A stretch of 64,000 nt of DNA from the NCBI RefSeq assembly GCF_025947345.1, contig NZ_CP110011.1:930001-994000 (forward strand). Reading direction: 5' to 3'. The position numbers were made by a program, and so were the translations under genes. Numbering within the stretch: the stretch's first letter is position 1; every line of letters starts with the position of its first letter. A model generated the notes under the pieces. It did no database searches, had not been told where the DNA came from, and saw only the letters and a program-made list of their open reading frames with translations. Positions 25,451 to 33,704 of this stretch are shown here, one piece after another. This DNA is from Flavobacterium sp. N502536. Its GTDB lineage: Bacteria; Bacteroidota; Bacteroidia; Flavobacteriales; Flavobacteriaceae.

Positions 25451-26927
25451 TTACGCTATCTGTTTTTACAGCAACGGAATCTGTATTGGTTTTCCTGACT
25501 GCTTTCCGTTTAGTTGCATCAGCTTCTCTGTTTACTCGCAATACTTTATATTGCTCGTATCCTTTATTCAATTGATCGTATAATAATTTACCAATAGCTT
25601 TTGCGCCACGCTGGTTAAAGTGGGTGTAATCTTTATTGGCTTTTGCCGGAGATTCATCTACCCATTTCACCATCGATCCGTCACCTCCCATTAAGGTGTA
25701 CAAATTCACAAATCCGGATTCGGTTTCAAGTGCATATCTTTTTTGCGCTCTCATTAAAGGAACAACAGCTGAATCGGTTTTCATTTCCAAATCGTATTTG
25801 GTCGATTTATCAGCCGTCGAGATAATCAAAATAGAAACTCCCGGAAAAGATTCCTTAATTTTATTCACGGCTTTGGTCATTCCTCTTTGGTACCAATTGT
25901 AATTCTTGGTTCCGTAATTTAAAACGTTGGTTCCGTAATGCAAAATAACCAGGTCGTACTTCAGACTGTTATTGAATCCCTGCATCACATTGGCATTAAA
26001 CATCGAAATTGGCAAACCTGAGTTCCCTCTTTGCGAGAAGTTGTCTACATGGATTCCGCTTCCGTTATCAAAGTTAAAACCATAGATTGGAATCGAATCG
26101 GAATGAATAAAATTAGCTTTAAACCCTTTTATACTTCCTGAAGTTACTTTTAGGGTGTTGATCAGATTGTTTGGAACAAGGCTTTTTCGCAAGGTATCTC
26201 TTCCGATAATGAAGTTCACGTTTCCTTTTTTAGACCCCCTTCCATAATACAATGTTGGATTGTCTAAAGTTGTCGCGTGTTTGTTCAATCCGGCTTCATA
26301 CTGAACCCAGGTTGTATTTGATTTATCATTTGCAAAAAACACGTGGCCATTTACTCCAAAAGGACTTGTTGGGTGTTTTACGTTCAGATACGATTGCATT
26401 TTCCAGTTTTTGGAAGACGACGATTTCACAGAACCTCTTGATGCAGCAGATTCTGAGTTAATCGAAACAAAACCAACTCCACTACCTCCAAAACGTTCCT
26501 GGTAATTGACACGAACATCCTGCACAATTAAATCTCCATCGGTCATAGAATCTCCGTAATAAGCGATTCTGACTTTGGCTTGCGGATTCTTTTCCAGCTG
26601 GTATAATTTTTCGTAAAAAGAAATCAGGTATTGATATCCTTTATAGTTATCGAAAGTTTCAGATGGAAATTCAATTCCTTCTGAGGCATCAAAAACGATT
26701 TTTTCTCTCGCTTCTTTTTTCTCGTCTTCGGTCAGACTGTCTCCTTGCTGTTCCAGAGAATCATTTGCGACTGACTCCAAAAGCAGACTATCGATAAGTA
26801 CGTTTTTAGAATTTACTTTACTATCCGAAAAAATTTTATCGGGTAAGATTTGCTTAAATCCAATGAAAGCGATGAATGCCAATGCCACAATTGCAAAAGA
26901 CTGAAAGAAATAAGATTTTGTATTCAC
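25443..26927 (-). CDS. SGNH/GDSL hydrolase, membrane-anchored
   Basis: 494 residues. One N-terminal membrane helix (about 9-28) is followed by an acidic, Ser-rich linker. SGNH block I is IAYYGDSMTDGD with Ser127, block III is LHYGTNV, and the Asp/His dyad is in DYTHFNQRGAKAIG near residue 447. The C-terminal tail is basic, then ends with Asp-Ser repeats (KTDSVAVKTDSVNE). It is the first gene of the SGNH / LysM-SGNH / MBOAT operon. The two SGNH proteins share their blocks but are only distantly similar, so they probably do successive or alternative steps. The substrate is unknown. Confidence 0.85.
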   Translation of the reverse strand: MNTKSYFFQSFAIVALAFIAFIGFKQILPDKIFSDSKVNSKNVLIDSLLLESVANDSLEQQGDSLTEDEKKEAREKIVFDASEGIEFPSETFDNYKGYQYLISFYEKLYQLEKNPQAKVRIAYYGDSMTDGDLIVQDVRVNYQERFGGSGVGFVSINSESAASRGSVKSSSSKNWKMQSYLNVKHPTSPFGVNGHVFFANDKSNTTWVQYEAGLNKHATTLDNPTLYYGRGSKKGNVNFIIGRDTLRKSLVPNNLINTLKVTSGSIKGFKANFIHSDSIPIYGFNFDNGSGIHVDNFSQRGNSGLPISMFNANVMQGFNNSLKYDLVILHYGTNVLNYGTKNYNWYQRGMTKAVNKIKESFPGVSILIISTADKSTKYDLEMKTDSAVVPLMRAQKRYALETESGFVNLYTLMGGDGSMVKWVDESPAKANKDYTHFNQRGAKAIGKLLYDQLNKGYEQYKVLRVNREADATKRKAVRKTNTDSVAVKTDSVNE

Positions 26928-27063
26928 TCGTAATAATAAATTTGAAGAAAGGATTCGTTAAAATTTCTATTCAAAATTCCTACTAATTCCTTATAAAAAA
27001 GTATGGGCAAAGATAGAATTAAACATTAATTTATAGATTGTTTTTAACATTAAAATAAAACAA

Positions 27064-27094
27064 AAAAAAGAGGCTGAATAAATCCAACCTCTTT
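27064..27094 (-). terminator. Terminator-like hairpin downstream of the sorting-domain remnant
   Basis: A 7-bp stem (aaagagg / cctcttt) with a 14-nt loop is followed by T7 on the minus strand, about 80 bases after the stop of the remnant at 27176. Confidence 0.6.
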
Positions 27095-27175
27095 ATCAAA
27101 AAAAAAATAAAAAAAACAAAGCTAATGATTAACTAAATTTTAAAGTGAACAGAGCTTAATTGACTCAATGTATTC

Positions 27176-27274
27176 TTATTGCACTATAATTTTACCTGTT
27201 TTAATTTCTTCACTTCCCGAACGGATTTTATAGAAATAAAGTCCTTTAAAAAAATAAGAATTCAGATAATTACA
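27176..27274 (-). pseudogene. Remnant of a type IX secretion (type A) sorting domain
   Basis: On the minus strand the frame reads, in order, LNSYFFKGLYFYKI, RSGSEEIKTGKIIVQ and stop. This is the typical last strand pair of the type A T9SS C-terminal domain (GLYFYKI, then TGKIIVQ). No body of a secreted protein precedes it: the upstream sequence is the terminator of hmuY. It therefore looks like the surviving 3' end of a lost cell-surface or secreted protein gene, with its own terminator still present downstream. Confidence 0.55.
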
Positions 27275-27278
27275 GCTT

Positions 27279-27311
27279 AAAAAAAACCTCGAACAATTTA
27301 TTATTCGAGGT
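27279..27311 (-). terminator. Terminator of the hmuY operon
   Basis: An 8-bp stem (acctcgaa / ttcgaggt) with a 10-nt loop is followed by T8 on the minus strand, 15 bases after the hmuY stop. Confidence 0.85.
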
Positions 27312-27325
27312 CTCTTATTTTCTTA

Positions 27326-28408
27326 TTATTTCAAGATTGCGTACTCTAAAGTAACATAACCTCTTATTCCTGCTTCGTTTGTCATCGCCAGGAATTTAAC
27401 TTTATAGTAGTTATCGGCAGCATCTTTAACTACATAAAAACGATCTGTTCTAACACTTGGTAAAGTAGTTGGTCCACCACCACTTCTCCAGTTAGATCCA
27501 ATAACTCTCTGATCTGTTTTAGAAAGTGTGAAGTTTGTTTCAACAACATTTGCTTTTGTGAAATTTGCATAAGTTACATCAGCCGTAGTTACAACCTGAT
27601 AAACCTGAGTTCCAGATTTTGCATTTGTTGTAATAAAGTCAGAGTATCCGTACGTCACTTCACCACTACCCATATTTAAATAGTTAGTAAATACTGTAAA
27701 GTTTAAGTCCCATTTTGCTTTTTGAGGCTCAACAGAAACTGTATTTCCTGTTGCTAAGCTGAAAAATGTAAAGTTAAAATCAGCTTCTTTTGAAATTACT
27801 TTTTCTGTAAATGTAGTAGAAGTCAAATCAGCATATTGAATTTTGTATCCGTTTCCGCTTCTTAAGATTCTAACTTTTTTCCATCCTCTTGCATCACCGT
27901 CAACACTTACAGCCCCTTTTGCCGGTACTGCTGTTGAAACTTTAAATCCAAGATTAACTAAATATACTTTGTTATCAGCATCCGTTGCAGAAACTTCAGC
28001 GATAGCAGTTCCAATTCCTGCTCCGGCTCCAGCTAAAACACCAGTTGGATTGTCAACATATCCGTTTGATGCAAGTGTTTCACCTGCTCCAACTGAAACA
28101 TTAGCATCGATTGTTTGTGATACTGTAATATCTGATGTAGCTAATTTTTTAACTGCCATCTTAACAGATCCGTTCAATACAACTCTAAAATCAGCACCTG
28201 TTGAAAATCCAAAATCCCAAGATTCTCTGTTTACTGATTTAGATTCTGCAGCACTTAAATCAAGGTAAACCTGATTTGGTTGATTTGGTCCTCCAACTGC
28301 TGGTTGTAAAGTTGCTCCAACGGTTGGGATTTCAACCGGAGTATCGTCGTCACTTGAGCATGATGCAAGTGATAAGAAAGCGAATGATAGTAATAAAAGT
28401 TTTTTCAT
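27326..28408 (-). CDS. hmuY: HmuY family haem-binding lipoprotein
   Basis: 360 residues. The lipoprotein signal ends at Cys17 (LASC), followed by SSDDD, an acidic stretch like those that mark surface export of Bacteroidota lipoproteins. The HmuY domain fills the rest, with SWDFGFSTGADFRVVLNG, GWKKVRILRSG and KWDLNFTVFTNYL. HmuY proteins take haem from host or environmental haemoproteins and pass it to a TonB-dependent receptor. The gene lies 19 bases downstream of such a receptor and shares its transcript. The exact haem-ligand residues differ among relatives and I cannot assign them. Confidence 0.88.
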   Translation of the reverse strand: MKKLLLLSFAFLSLASCSSDDDTPVEIPTVGATLQPAVGGPNQPNQVYLDLSAAESKSVNRESWDFGFSTGADFRVVLNGSVKMAVKKLATSDITVSQTIDANVSVGAGETLASNGYVDNPTGVLAGAGAGIGTAIAEVSATDADNKVYLVNLGFKVSTAVPAKGAVSVDGDARGWKKVRILRSGNGYKIQYADLTSTTFTEKVISKEADFNFTFFSLATGNTVSVEPQKAKWDLNFTVFTNYLNMGSGEVTYGYSDFITTNAKSGTQVYQVVTTADVTYANFTKANVVETNFTLSKTDQRVIGSNWRSGGGPTTLPSVRTDRFYVVKDAADNYYKVKFLAMTNEAGIRGYVTLEYAILK

Positions 28409-28427
28409 TGTATTTATGTATTAATAT

Positions 28428-30536
28428 TTAAAGATTAAGGTTATATGCTAATTTTAAAAAGTAAGAACGTCCGTAAGCAAGCATTAAGTTCGAAGATGTT
28501 GAATGAGCCCCTCCACTTGTTCCGGTTCGATTTACATCTGTTATATTCAAAATATTTCGTGCTCCTGCTGTTATTTCAAATTTGTCTTTAAAAAGATTTT
28601 TTCGAATAGAGGCATCAAGCCAATTACTCGGTGCTATAGTAGACAATATGAATTCCGAACCTGAAGCTAGGAATTGTTGGCTTCTTCCATTGTATTTATA
28701 ATATCCGGAAATAATTGTTTTCCATTTTGAAATATTATAAGACGCACTTGCATTTAAATTAAAGGAGTAAAGAAATGAATCATCTGAAACAATTTGCTGA
28801 TTGTCTATAAGTTGCGAAACACCTATTAATGCAGCTCCAACATTGACTGTCAACCCATCTATTCTAATTTGATTGGTTGCAGAAAAATTCCACATTTTGT
28901 ATTTGTTGATATTCTTGTATTGATATTCAGGAGTTCCTGTATTGTCATTTTTACCTATAAATACCATATCAATTCTATCGTTAACATCCATATAACTTCC
29001 TGAAATCATATTGGAAAGCTGTAAACCGGAAGAAAATGTGGTAAACTTCTTAAGACTAACTTCATAAGAAGTACTTGTCTCGGGAATTAAATTTTCATTT
29101 GCAGCAAAAAAATGTCCATCAAAAATTTGATTCGCATATAATTCTTCAAAGTTTGGCGTTCGATAACCATTTCCATAAGAACCTCTAAGTTCCAATCCTT
29201 TATCAAATAAGTATCTTAATGCAATAGATGATGCGTACTGATCTTTGAATTTAGACTGTGCCGAAAATCGTATTCCGGGTTTTATAGAAAATCGTTCAGA
29301 GGCTATGATCTCTGAAGAGGCAAAAAAATCGTAGTTTTCAATTGTTTTATAAACAGTTTTTAGATTATTACCCTGTGCTTCTACTATCGAAAGTCCTCTG
29401 TTATTTACAAACTCATAACCTAGTTGTAAATCGACCTTTTTATCAGAGAAAAAATTACTGACAGTTCCTGTAGACGAAAGCACTTCCATCGACTGGTCTT
29501 TTACTTTAACATTCGTGTCTTCTGTTTTAGTAAACAAATAGTATCTGAAATCTTCTACCTCACGCTGCTGTTTCTGATGCGTAAGGGATACATTATAATA
29601 CAATTGAGAGAATAACGTTCCACTTGCATTCAAATTATGAAAGTATCTATTGGTAAAATATCTTTTATCGTCGGCATAACGATAAGATCCCAAAGTAGGA
29701 CTGAAATTCGATTGTACTGTACTATTATAAAAATCTACATTTTCATCTAAGTATTCGAATTTGTAGAAAAATCTAAAATTATCTTTTTGGTAGGATATCA
29801 AAGCAGTTCCATTCAACTGGTCTTTTGGCAGCCAGCTATAACCGCGTGTAAAATCAGCCTCGGAATAATCTTTCCCTTTTCTGCCATTTAAAAATCCCTG
29901 AAAATCATTTCGATTTGCTCCAACACTTACAAACCAATTTTTATTGAAGGTATGTGCCACACGTAATGATTGAATGTGACGTCCTTTATCAAAAGCAGAA
30001 AATTCTTTGCCCACAGTTTCTTCCTGTACAGCGGCATTAATATCCCATTTGTACTTCGAAGATTTTTTGGTAATGATATTCAAAACTCCACTCACAGCAT
30101 TGGCACCATACGCCACTCCCATTGAACCTTCTACAATTTCAATATGATCAACATCATTAAGATTGATTTGGGATAAATCAGTATTGTTACCTAATCCCGC
30201 TTCATTAACTAATGGAATATTGTCTACCAGAATTTTAAAATATTGAGCATCCAATCCGAAAAGAGAAACTGTTGAACGTCCGCTTGTTCCACTTGGTCTT
30301 ACTGTAATATTTAAATACTGATTTAAAACATCCGCTAAATTATTTGCTGCTAAATTTTGTATGTCTTTATTAGAAATCACACGAACATTAAACACCGATT
30401 TTTTTATAGACTGTGGTTCAAACTGCCCGGTAACCACCACTTCAGAAAGTTTATTTACAGCCGTGGTATCCTTCTTCTGTGCAAAAGAAATTTGACAAAA
30501 AAGAAAAGCTGCAAAAAAGATAAATTTGATTTTCAT
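28428..30536 (-). CDS. TonB-dependent outer-membrane receptor (HmuR-like)
   Basis: 702 residues. The signal peptide is about 1-19 (ending FAQ). The plug domain (about 30-155) has a TonB-box-like start KLSEVVVTGQ and the motifs VRPSGTSGRSTVSLFG and VEGSMGVAYGANAVSGVLNI. A 22-strand-type beta barrel ends in an aromatic residue pattern (YFLKLAYNLNL). Immediately upstream of hmuY, it is the natural partner for haem uptake. A -7 element TATATTTG lies on the minus strand (30571-30564). It faces the divergent DUF6607-type gene across a symmetric promoter region. Confidence 0.9.
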   Translation of the reverse strand: MKIKFIFFAAFLFCQISFAQKKDTTAVNKLSEVVVTGQFEPQSIKKSVFNVRVISNKDIQNLAANNLADVLNQYLNITVRPSGTSGRSTVSLFGLDAQYFKILVDNIPLVNEAGLGNNTDLSQINLNDVDHIEIVEGSMGVAYGANAVSGVLNIITKKSSKYKWDINAAVQEETVGKEFSAFDKGRHIQSLRVAHTFNKNWFVSVGANRNDFQGFLNGRKGKDYSEADFTRGYSWLPKDQLNGTALISYQKDNFRFFYKFEYLDENVDFYNSTVQSNFSPTLGSYRYADDKRYFTNRYFHNLNASGTLFSQLYYNVSLTHQKQQREVEDFRYYLFTKTEDTNVKVKDQSMEVLSSTGTVSNFFSDKKVDLQLGYEFVNNRGLSIVEAQGNNLKTVYKTIENYDFFASSEIIASERFSIKPGIRFSAQSKFKDQYASSIALRYLFDKGLELRGSYGNGYRTPNFEELYANQIFDGHFFAANENLIPETSTSYEVSLKKFTTFSSGLQLSNMISGSYMDVNDRIDMVFIGKNDNTGTPEYQYKNINKYKMWNFSATNQIRIDGLTVNVGAALIGVSQLIDNQQIVSDDSFLYSFNLNASASYNISKWKTIISGYYKYNGRSQQFLASGSEFILSTIAPSNWLDASIRKNLFKDKFEITAGARNILNITDVNRTGTSGGAHSTSSNLMLAYGRSYFLKLAYNLNL

Positions 30537-30563
30537 TATTTTTATTCATTCTTAATAATGGCG

Positions 30564-30612
30564 CAAATATATAAACTATTTTTATTTGTTCTAAATTAAA
30601 TCCATATATTTG
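30564..30612. promoter_or_regulatory. Divergent promoter region with dyad (haem receptor / DUF6607 gene)
   Basis: TATATTTG on the minus strand (30571-30564) and TATATTTG on the plus strand (30605-30612) form a symmetric pair, with the A/T-rich core tttatttgttctaaatta between them. The plus element has TTG at 30586-30588, 16 bases upstream. A metal- or haem-responsive repressor could bind the core and shut off both genes (inference). Confidence 0.45.
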
Positions 30613-30640
30613 CGAAAATTTAAAAACAAAATATTACGTT

Positions 30641-31543
30641 ATGATTTCAAAAAGCCTCTATTTTTCAGCTGTTATGGCTTTGACTTGTAGCCTTGGTTTC
30701 AGTCAGGATAAAAAACAACAAGACATCAAATCCATCAAATCTATGTGTGGTTGCTACGAAGTGAAGTTTAATTTCGCAGAAACTTTTCAATACGCTAAAG
30801 ATTCTGCAACTTATAAACCCTCTCAAACGAAACATGAATCTGCTTTGGAATGGGTTGAGTTATTAGAAGACACTCCTAACAAAATTGTAATGCAACACTT
30901 ATTAATTGTAAGTGACGACATGATCATCAAACACTGGAGACAAGATTGGCTGTACGAAAACACTGACCTATACACTTTCAACAAAGGGACTTCATGGAAA
31001 TATAAAAAACTGGACAAAAAAGCCGTTAAAGGACAATGGAGTCAAAAAGTATATCAGGTAGACGATAGTCCACGTTACGAAGGATCTTCTACATGGGTAC
31101 ACGTAGACGGACAAGACTACTGGGCAAACATTGCTGATGCACCACTACCAAGAAGAGAGCAAACAAAACGTAACGATTATAATGTTTTAAAAAGAAGAAA
31201 CATTCACGAAATTACAGCTACAGGATGGAATCATGAGCAAGACAATGACAAATTGGTTCGTGATGACAGCGGAAAAGACGTTTTGCTAGCTCAAGAAAAA
31301 GGTTTAGACGTTTATACTAAAGTAGCAGATATTAAATGTATCGCTGCTCAAAAATGGTGGAAAGAAAACAACGCACTTTGGAAAAATGTTCGTGACAAAT
31401 GGCAAACGCTTTTTGACAGACACCAGGATTTAAACCTTGAAGCTAAAGTAGACAGAAAAGCACTTTACTCTCTTTTGTTTGATTTAAAACCAACTGCTAC
31501 AAAAGCAGAAACAGATGCAATCATCAACAAGTTTGTAAAATAA
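30641..31543 (+). CDS. DUF6607-like exported protein
   Basis: 300 residues. A signal peptide (about 1-21, ending GFSQ) is followed by a globular domain with conserved-looking segments MCGCYEVKFNFAETF, HWRQDWLYEN, WSQKVYQVDDSPRYEGSSTW and GWNHEQDNDKLVRDD. It resembles DUF6607, a Bacteroidota family of unknown function. It is divergent from the haem receptor/hmuY operon and shares its promoter region, so co-regulation by iron or haem is inferred. No catalytic motif is obvious; two Cys in MCGCYE might bind a metal or haem. Confidence 0.7.
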   Translation: MISKSLYFSAVMALTCSLGFSQDKKQQDIKSIKSMCGCYEVKFNFAETFQYAKDSATYKPSQTKHESALEWVELLEDTPNKIVMQHLLIVSDDMIIKHWRQDWLYENTDLYTFNKGTSWKYKKLDKKAVKGQWSQKVYQVDDSPRYEGSSTWVHVDGQDYWANIADAPLPRREQTKRNDYNVLKRRNIHEITATGWNHEQDNDKLVRDDSGKDVLLAQEKGLDVYTKVADIKCIAAQKWWKENNALWKNVRDKWQTLFDRHQDLNLEAKVDRKALYSLLFDLKPTATKAETDAIINKFVK

Positions 31544-31562
31544 AAATATTTGTGTTAGTTAC

Positions 31563-31600
31563 AAAAAAGCCGATAGTTTCAACAACTATCGGCTTTTTTT
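31563..31600 (+). terminator. Terminator of the DUF6607-like gene
   Basis: A 16-bp stem (aaaaaagccgatagtt and its complement) with a 5-nt loop and a T run, 20 bases after the stop. The gccgatagt core recurs in hairpins at 31984 and 37491. Confidence 0.9.
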
Positions 31601-31604
31601 ATGC

Positions 31605-31700
31605 CTAAAAAAAACCGTCTGAAAAAATCCAAACGGTCTATTACCTTCTATGTTTAATTAAGAGCTATTAGCTTACTAATTCAAAACAGCATAAAATTAA
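31605..31700 (-). repeat. Left copy of a segment also found upstream of susC
   Basis: It shares aaaaaaaaccgtctgaa and agcttactaattcaaaa with 37166-37255, in the same order and orientation, joined by partly similar sequence. On the minus strand it ends in a terminator hairpin (accgtttg / cagacggt, T8) at 31637-31608. It may be the 3' end of a small minus-strand transcript. Confidence 0.55.
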
Positions 31701-32174
31701 AATTAATAAAAGGTGAGTATCTTTAATATTTTGTGATAAGTATCGAGATTATTTACTTTGGCTATAAGAAAAAAACTCTTGAGAAGATGTTTAGAGTCTG
31801 TAAATAAGGAGATTAGAACCTCATTATATCTTGTTATTTAAAGCCGGAAAATTAGTATATCATTTAATGCCATACAAGTAAATATGGTACTATTTTTTTA
31901 CTTTTTCACAAGGCTAAAATCCAGCACTTTGACTATCTAGCCCCCGAAAAACAAGGTAAGAATCAAAAAAGCTAAAACAAAAAGAGCCGATAGTGTTGTA
32001 ACTATCAGCAGAGATTACCAGTTTATCATTAAGACCAAAACTTGCAAATACAGGAAATGCCTTAATCAATTCAGTTTTGATGTATTTTAGTTGTGCTGAA
32101 AAAACCATAACATTTGCTTGTAGTGTTGCTTTTGTATTCTTTTCTTAGGAAAAAGGTAATGAGTCTAATGCAAA
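31701..32174. other. Non-coding stretch downstream of susD
   Basis: I support no gene here. At 31979-32010 it holds a degenerate copy (aaaaagagccgatagtgtt, then a mutated second arm) of the intact hairpin at 37491-37522. A 64-codon minus-strand frame (31914-32108) runs through this hairpin and resembles nothing I know. Confidence 0.4.
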
Positions 32175-32205
32175 AAACGCTTCAAAAATAAATTTTGAAG
32201 CGTTT
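32175..32205 (-). terminator. Terminator of the susCD operon
   Basis: A 13-bp stem (aaacgcttcaaaa / ttttgaagcgttt) with a 5-nt loop is followed by T6 on the minus strand, 22 bases after the susD stop. Confidence 0.88.
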
Positions 32206-32226
32206 CGTCATATGTTAATGACTTAA

Positions 32227-33690
32227 TTATGGTCTTGTATCCCAAAATACTTTAACATTCATACCTGTTTTTTGCTTAGCATTTTCAGGGTTTAAATCGA
32301 TTTCTGATTGAGGATAAAAAAACGATCTAGGAAAGTATGGTACAACTGCATTTGAAGGCAAAGTTAAAACAGGGTATCCTGTTCTACGAAAATCAGACCA
32401 AGGTTCTAAAACAACACCATAGCTAGCGATAAATTTTTCGTTTATTATTTGTTCAAGTTGTTGAGCAGGAGTACCTGTTAATGTACCATTTGCTGCTAAG
32501 TAAGTAGTAATAGCTGCCGGATCAACACCTGCACTTAACATTGAAGCTCTAATACCTTCTTGGAAAAATGTTTGAGCAGTACCTGGAGAACTAAACCTTA
32601 GTGATGCCTCAGCTCTAATAAAGTTGTACTCTGCAAATGTTAACATTCTAATAGGAGCAGCTCCTGAGTATTCGTTTTCGGTTTGTGTTCCCCTTAAATA
32701 AGTGTGCAATTTAGAATAGCTACCTGGTGAAGCTGGAGCGCCGGCAACGGCACCAACATATAATCCTGAATTTGCAGGTAATTGTGTAAAATAGAATGGT
32801 CTTCTAGGATCTACTTTAGCATTCATCATATTCACTATTTTTGCATTAGCCACTAAATAATTAGCTCTGGTTGTTTCAAATTGGTCAATAGGATTTCTAG
32901 CGTTAGCAGCATCAACAAAATTCATTTGAAAACTATCCGAATTACTTACGAAAAAAGAAGCAGAAGAATTTAGTAATTCATCGATTTTAGTTTTAGCAAA
33001 AGCTGGATTTTTCTCACTGTAATGCAAGAATATTCTCAACTTTAAAGTGTTAGCAAATTTTATCCAGTTGTTTTTAGTAGTTGAAAACGCCCCTGGATAT
33101 ATTGAACTATTAAGATTTGGAGAAATTGTAGAAGTTGTTGCATTTACTTCGGCAATTCCCTGGTCTAATAACTTCACTAATTCTGTGTAGATAACTTCGT
33201 CAGAATCATACTTAGGTTTAACATTGGCAGATAACTGTTGAGTGTCATAATAAGGTATGCTTCCCCAAGTATCAACAGCAAGTTGATAAGTGTAGGCCTT
33301 TAAAATCTTGGCAACTCCTGAATAGTGAGGGCTATTTGAAGCTCCCGCAGCTTTTATTATGTTTTCTGCATCATTTAGTATGTTGGCATATAAAGAAGAC
33401 CATGTGTTATTTAAATCTGAGCCAACAATTTGAAACTGTTCGTAAAATTGAGTCTGAGTAGTTGCACCAGTAGACTGTCCTGAATACTGTTGCATTATCA
33501 AAGAAGAATATCGATTTACATCGCTACCAGCAAAGAAACCTATACTGACAGTCAGAGAGGTTAATTGCTGTTCAATTGGAGCGTTTAAAAGACTGTTTGG
33601 GTTCTCATTGGTATCACCAAATTCGCAGCCAGTCACTAAAAAAGCAACTAAAAGTATAGAAGCTAATATTTTGTTTTTAATATTTTTCAT
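32227..33690 (-). CDS. susD: SusD/RagB family nutrient-binding lipoprotein
   Basis: 487 residues. The lipoprotein signal peptide ends at Cys22 (LVTGC), followed by EFGDTNENPNSL. The body matches the SusD-like_2 type: QQYSGQSTG, NILNDAENIIKAA, AKILKAYTYQLAVDTWGSIPY, TLKLRIFLHYS, MLTFAEYNFIRAEA and a C-terminal PRSFFYPQSEIDLNPEN. It forms the lid over its SusC partner and binds the substrate at the cell surface. It lies 14 bases downstream of susC. There is no glycoside hydrolase, sulfatase, peptidase or regulator next to the pair, so the substrate (glycan, peptide or other) cannot be named. Confidence 0.93.
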   Translation of the reverse strand: MKNIKNKILASILLVAFLVTGCEFGDTNENPNSLLNAPIEQQLTSLTVSIGFFAGSDVNRYSSLIMQQYSGQSTGATTQTQFYEQFQIVGSDLNNTWSSLYANILNDAENIIKAAGASNSPHYSGVAKILKAYTYQLAVDTWGSIPYYDTQQLSANVKPKYDSDEVIYTELVKLLDQGIAEVNATTSTISPNLNSSIYPGAFSTTKNNWIKFANTLKLRIFLHYSEKNPAFAKTKIDELLNSSASFFVSNSDSFQMNFVDAANARNPIDQFETTRANYLVANAKIVNMMNAKVDPRRPFYFTQLPANSGLYVGAVAGAPASPGSYSKLHTYLRGTQTENEYSGAAPIRMLTFAEYNFIRAEASLRFSSPGTAQTFFQEGIRASMLSAGVDPAAITTYLAANGTLTGTPAQQLEQIINEKFIASYGVVLEPWSDFRRTGYPVLTLPSNAVVPYFPRSFFYPQSEIDLNPENAKQKTGMNVKVFWDTRP

Positions 33691-33704
33691 ATTTAATATT
33701 ATTA

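Noticed and set aside
31914..32108. Minus-strand 64-codon frame downstream of susD
   Set aside because: It runs through a copied hairpin, has no recognisable domain, and lies in sequence that looks like non-coding duplicated flank; kept only as part of the flank observation.
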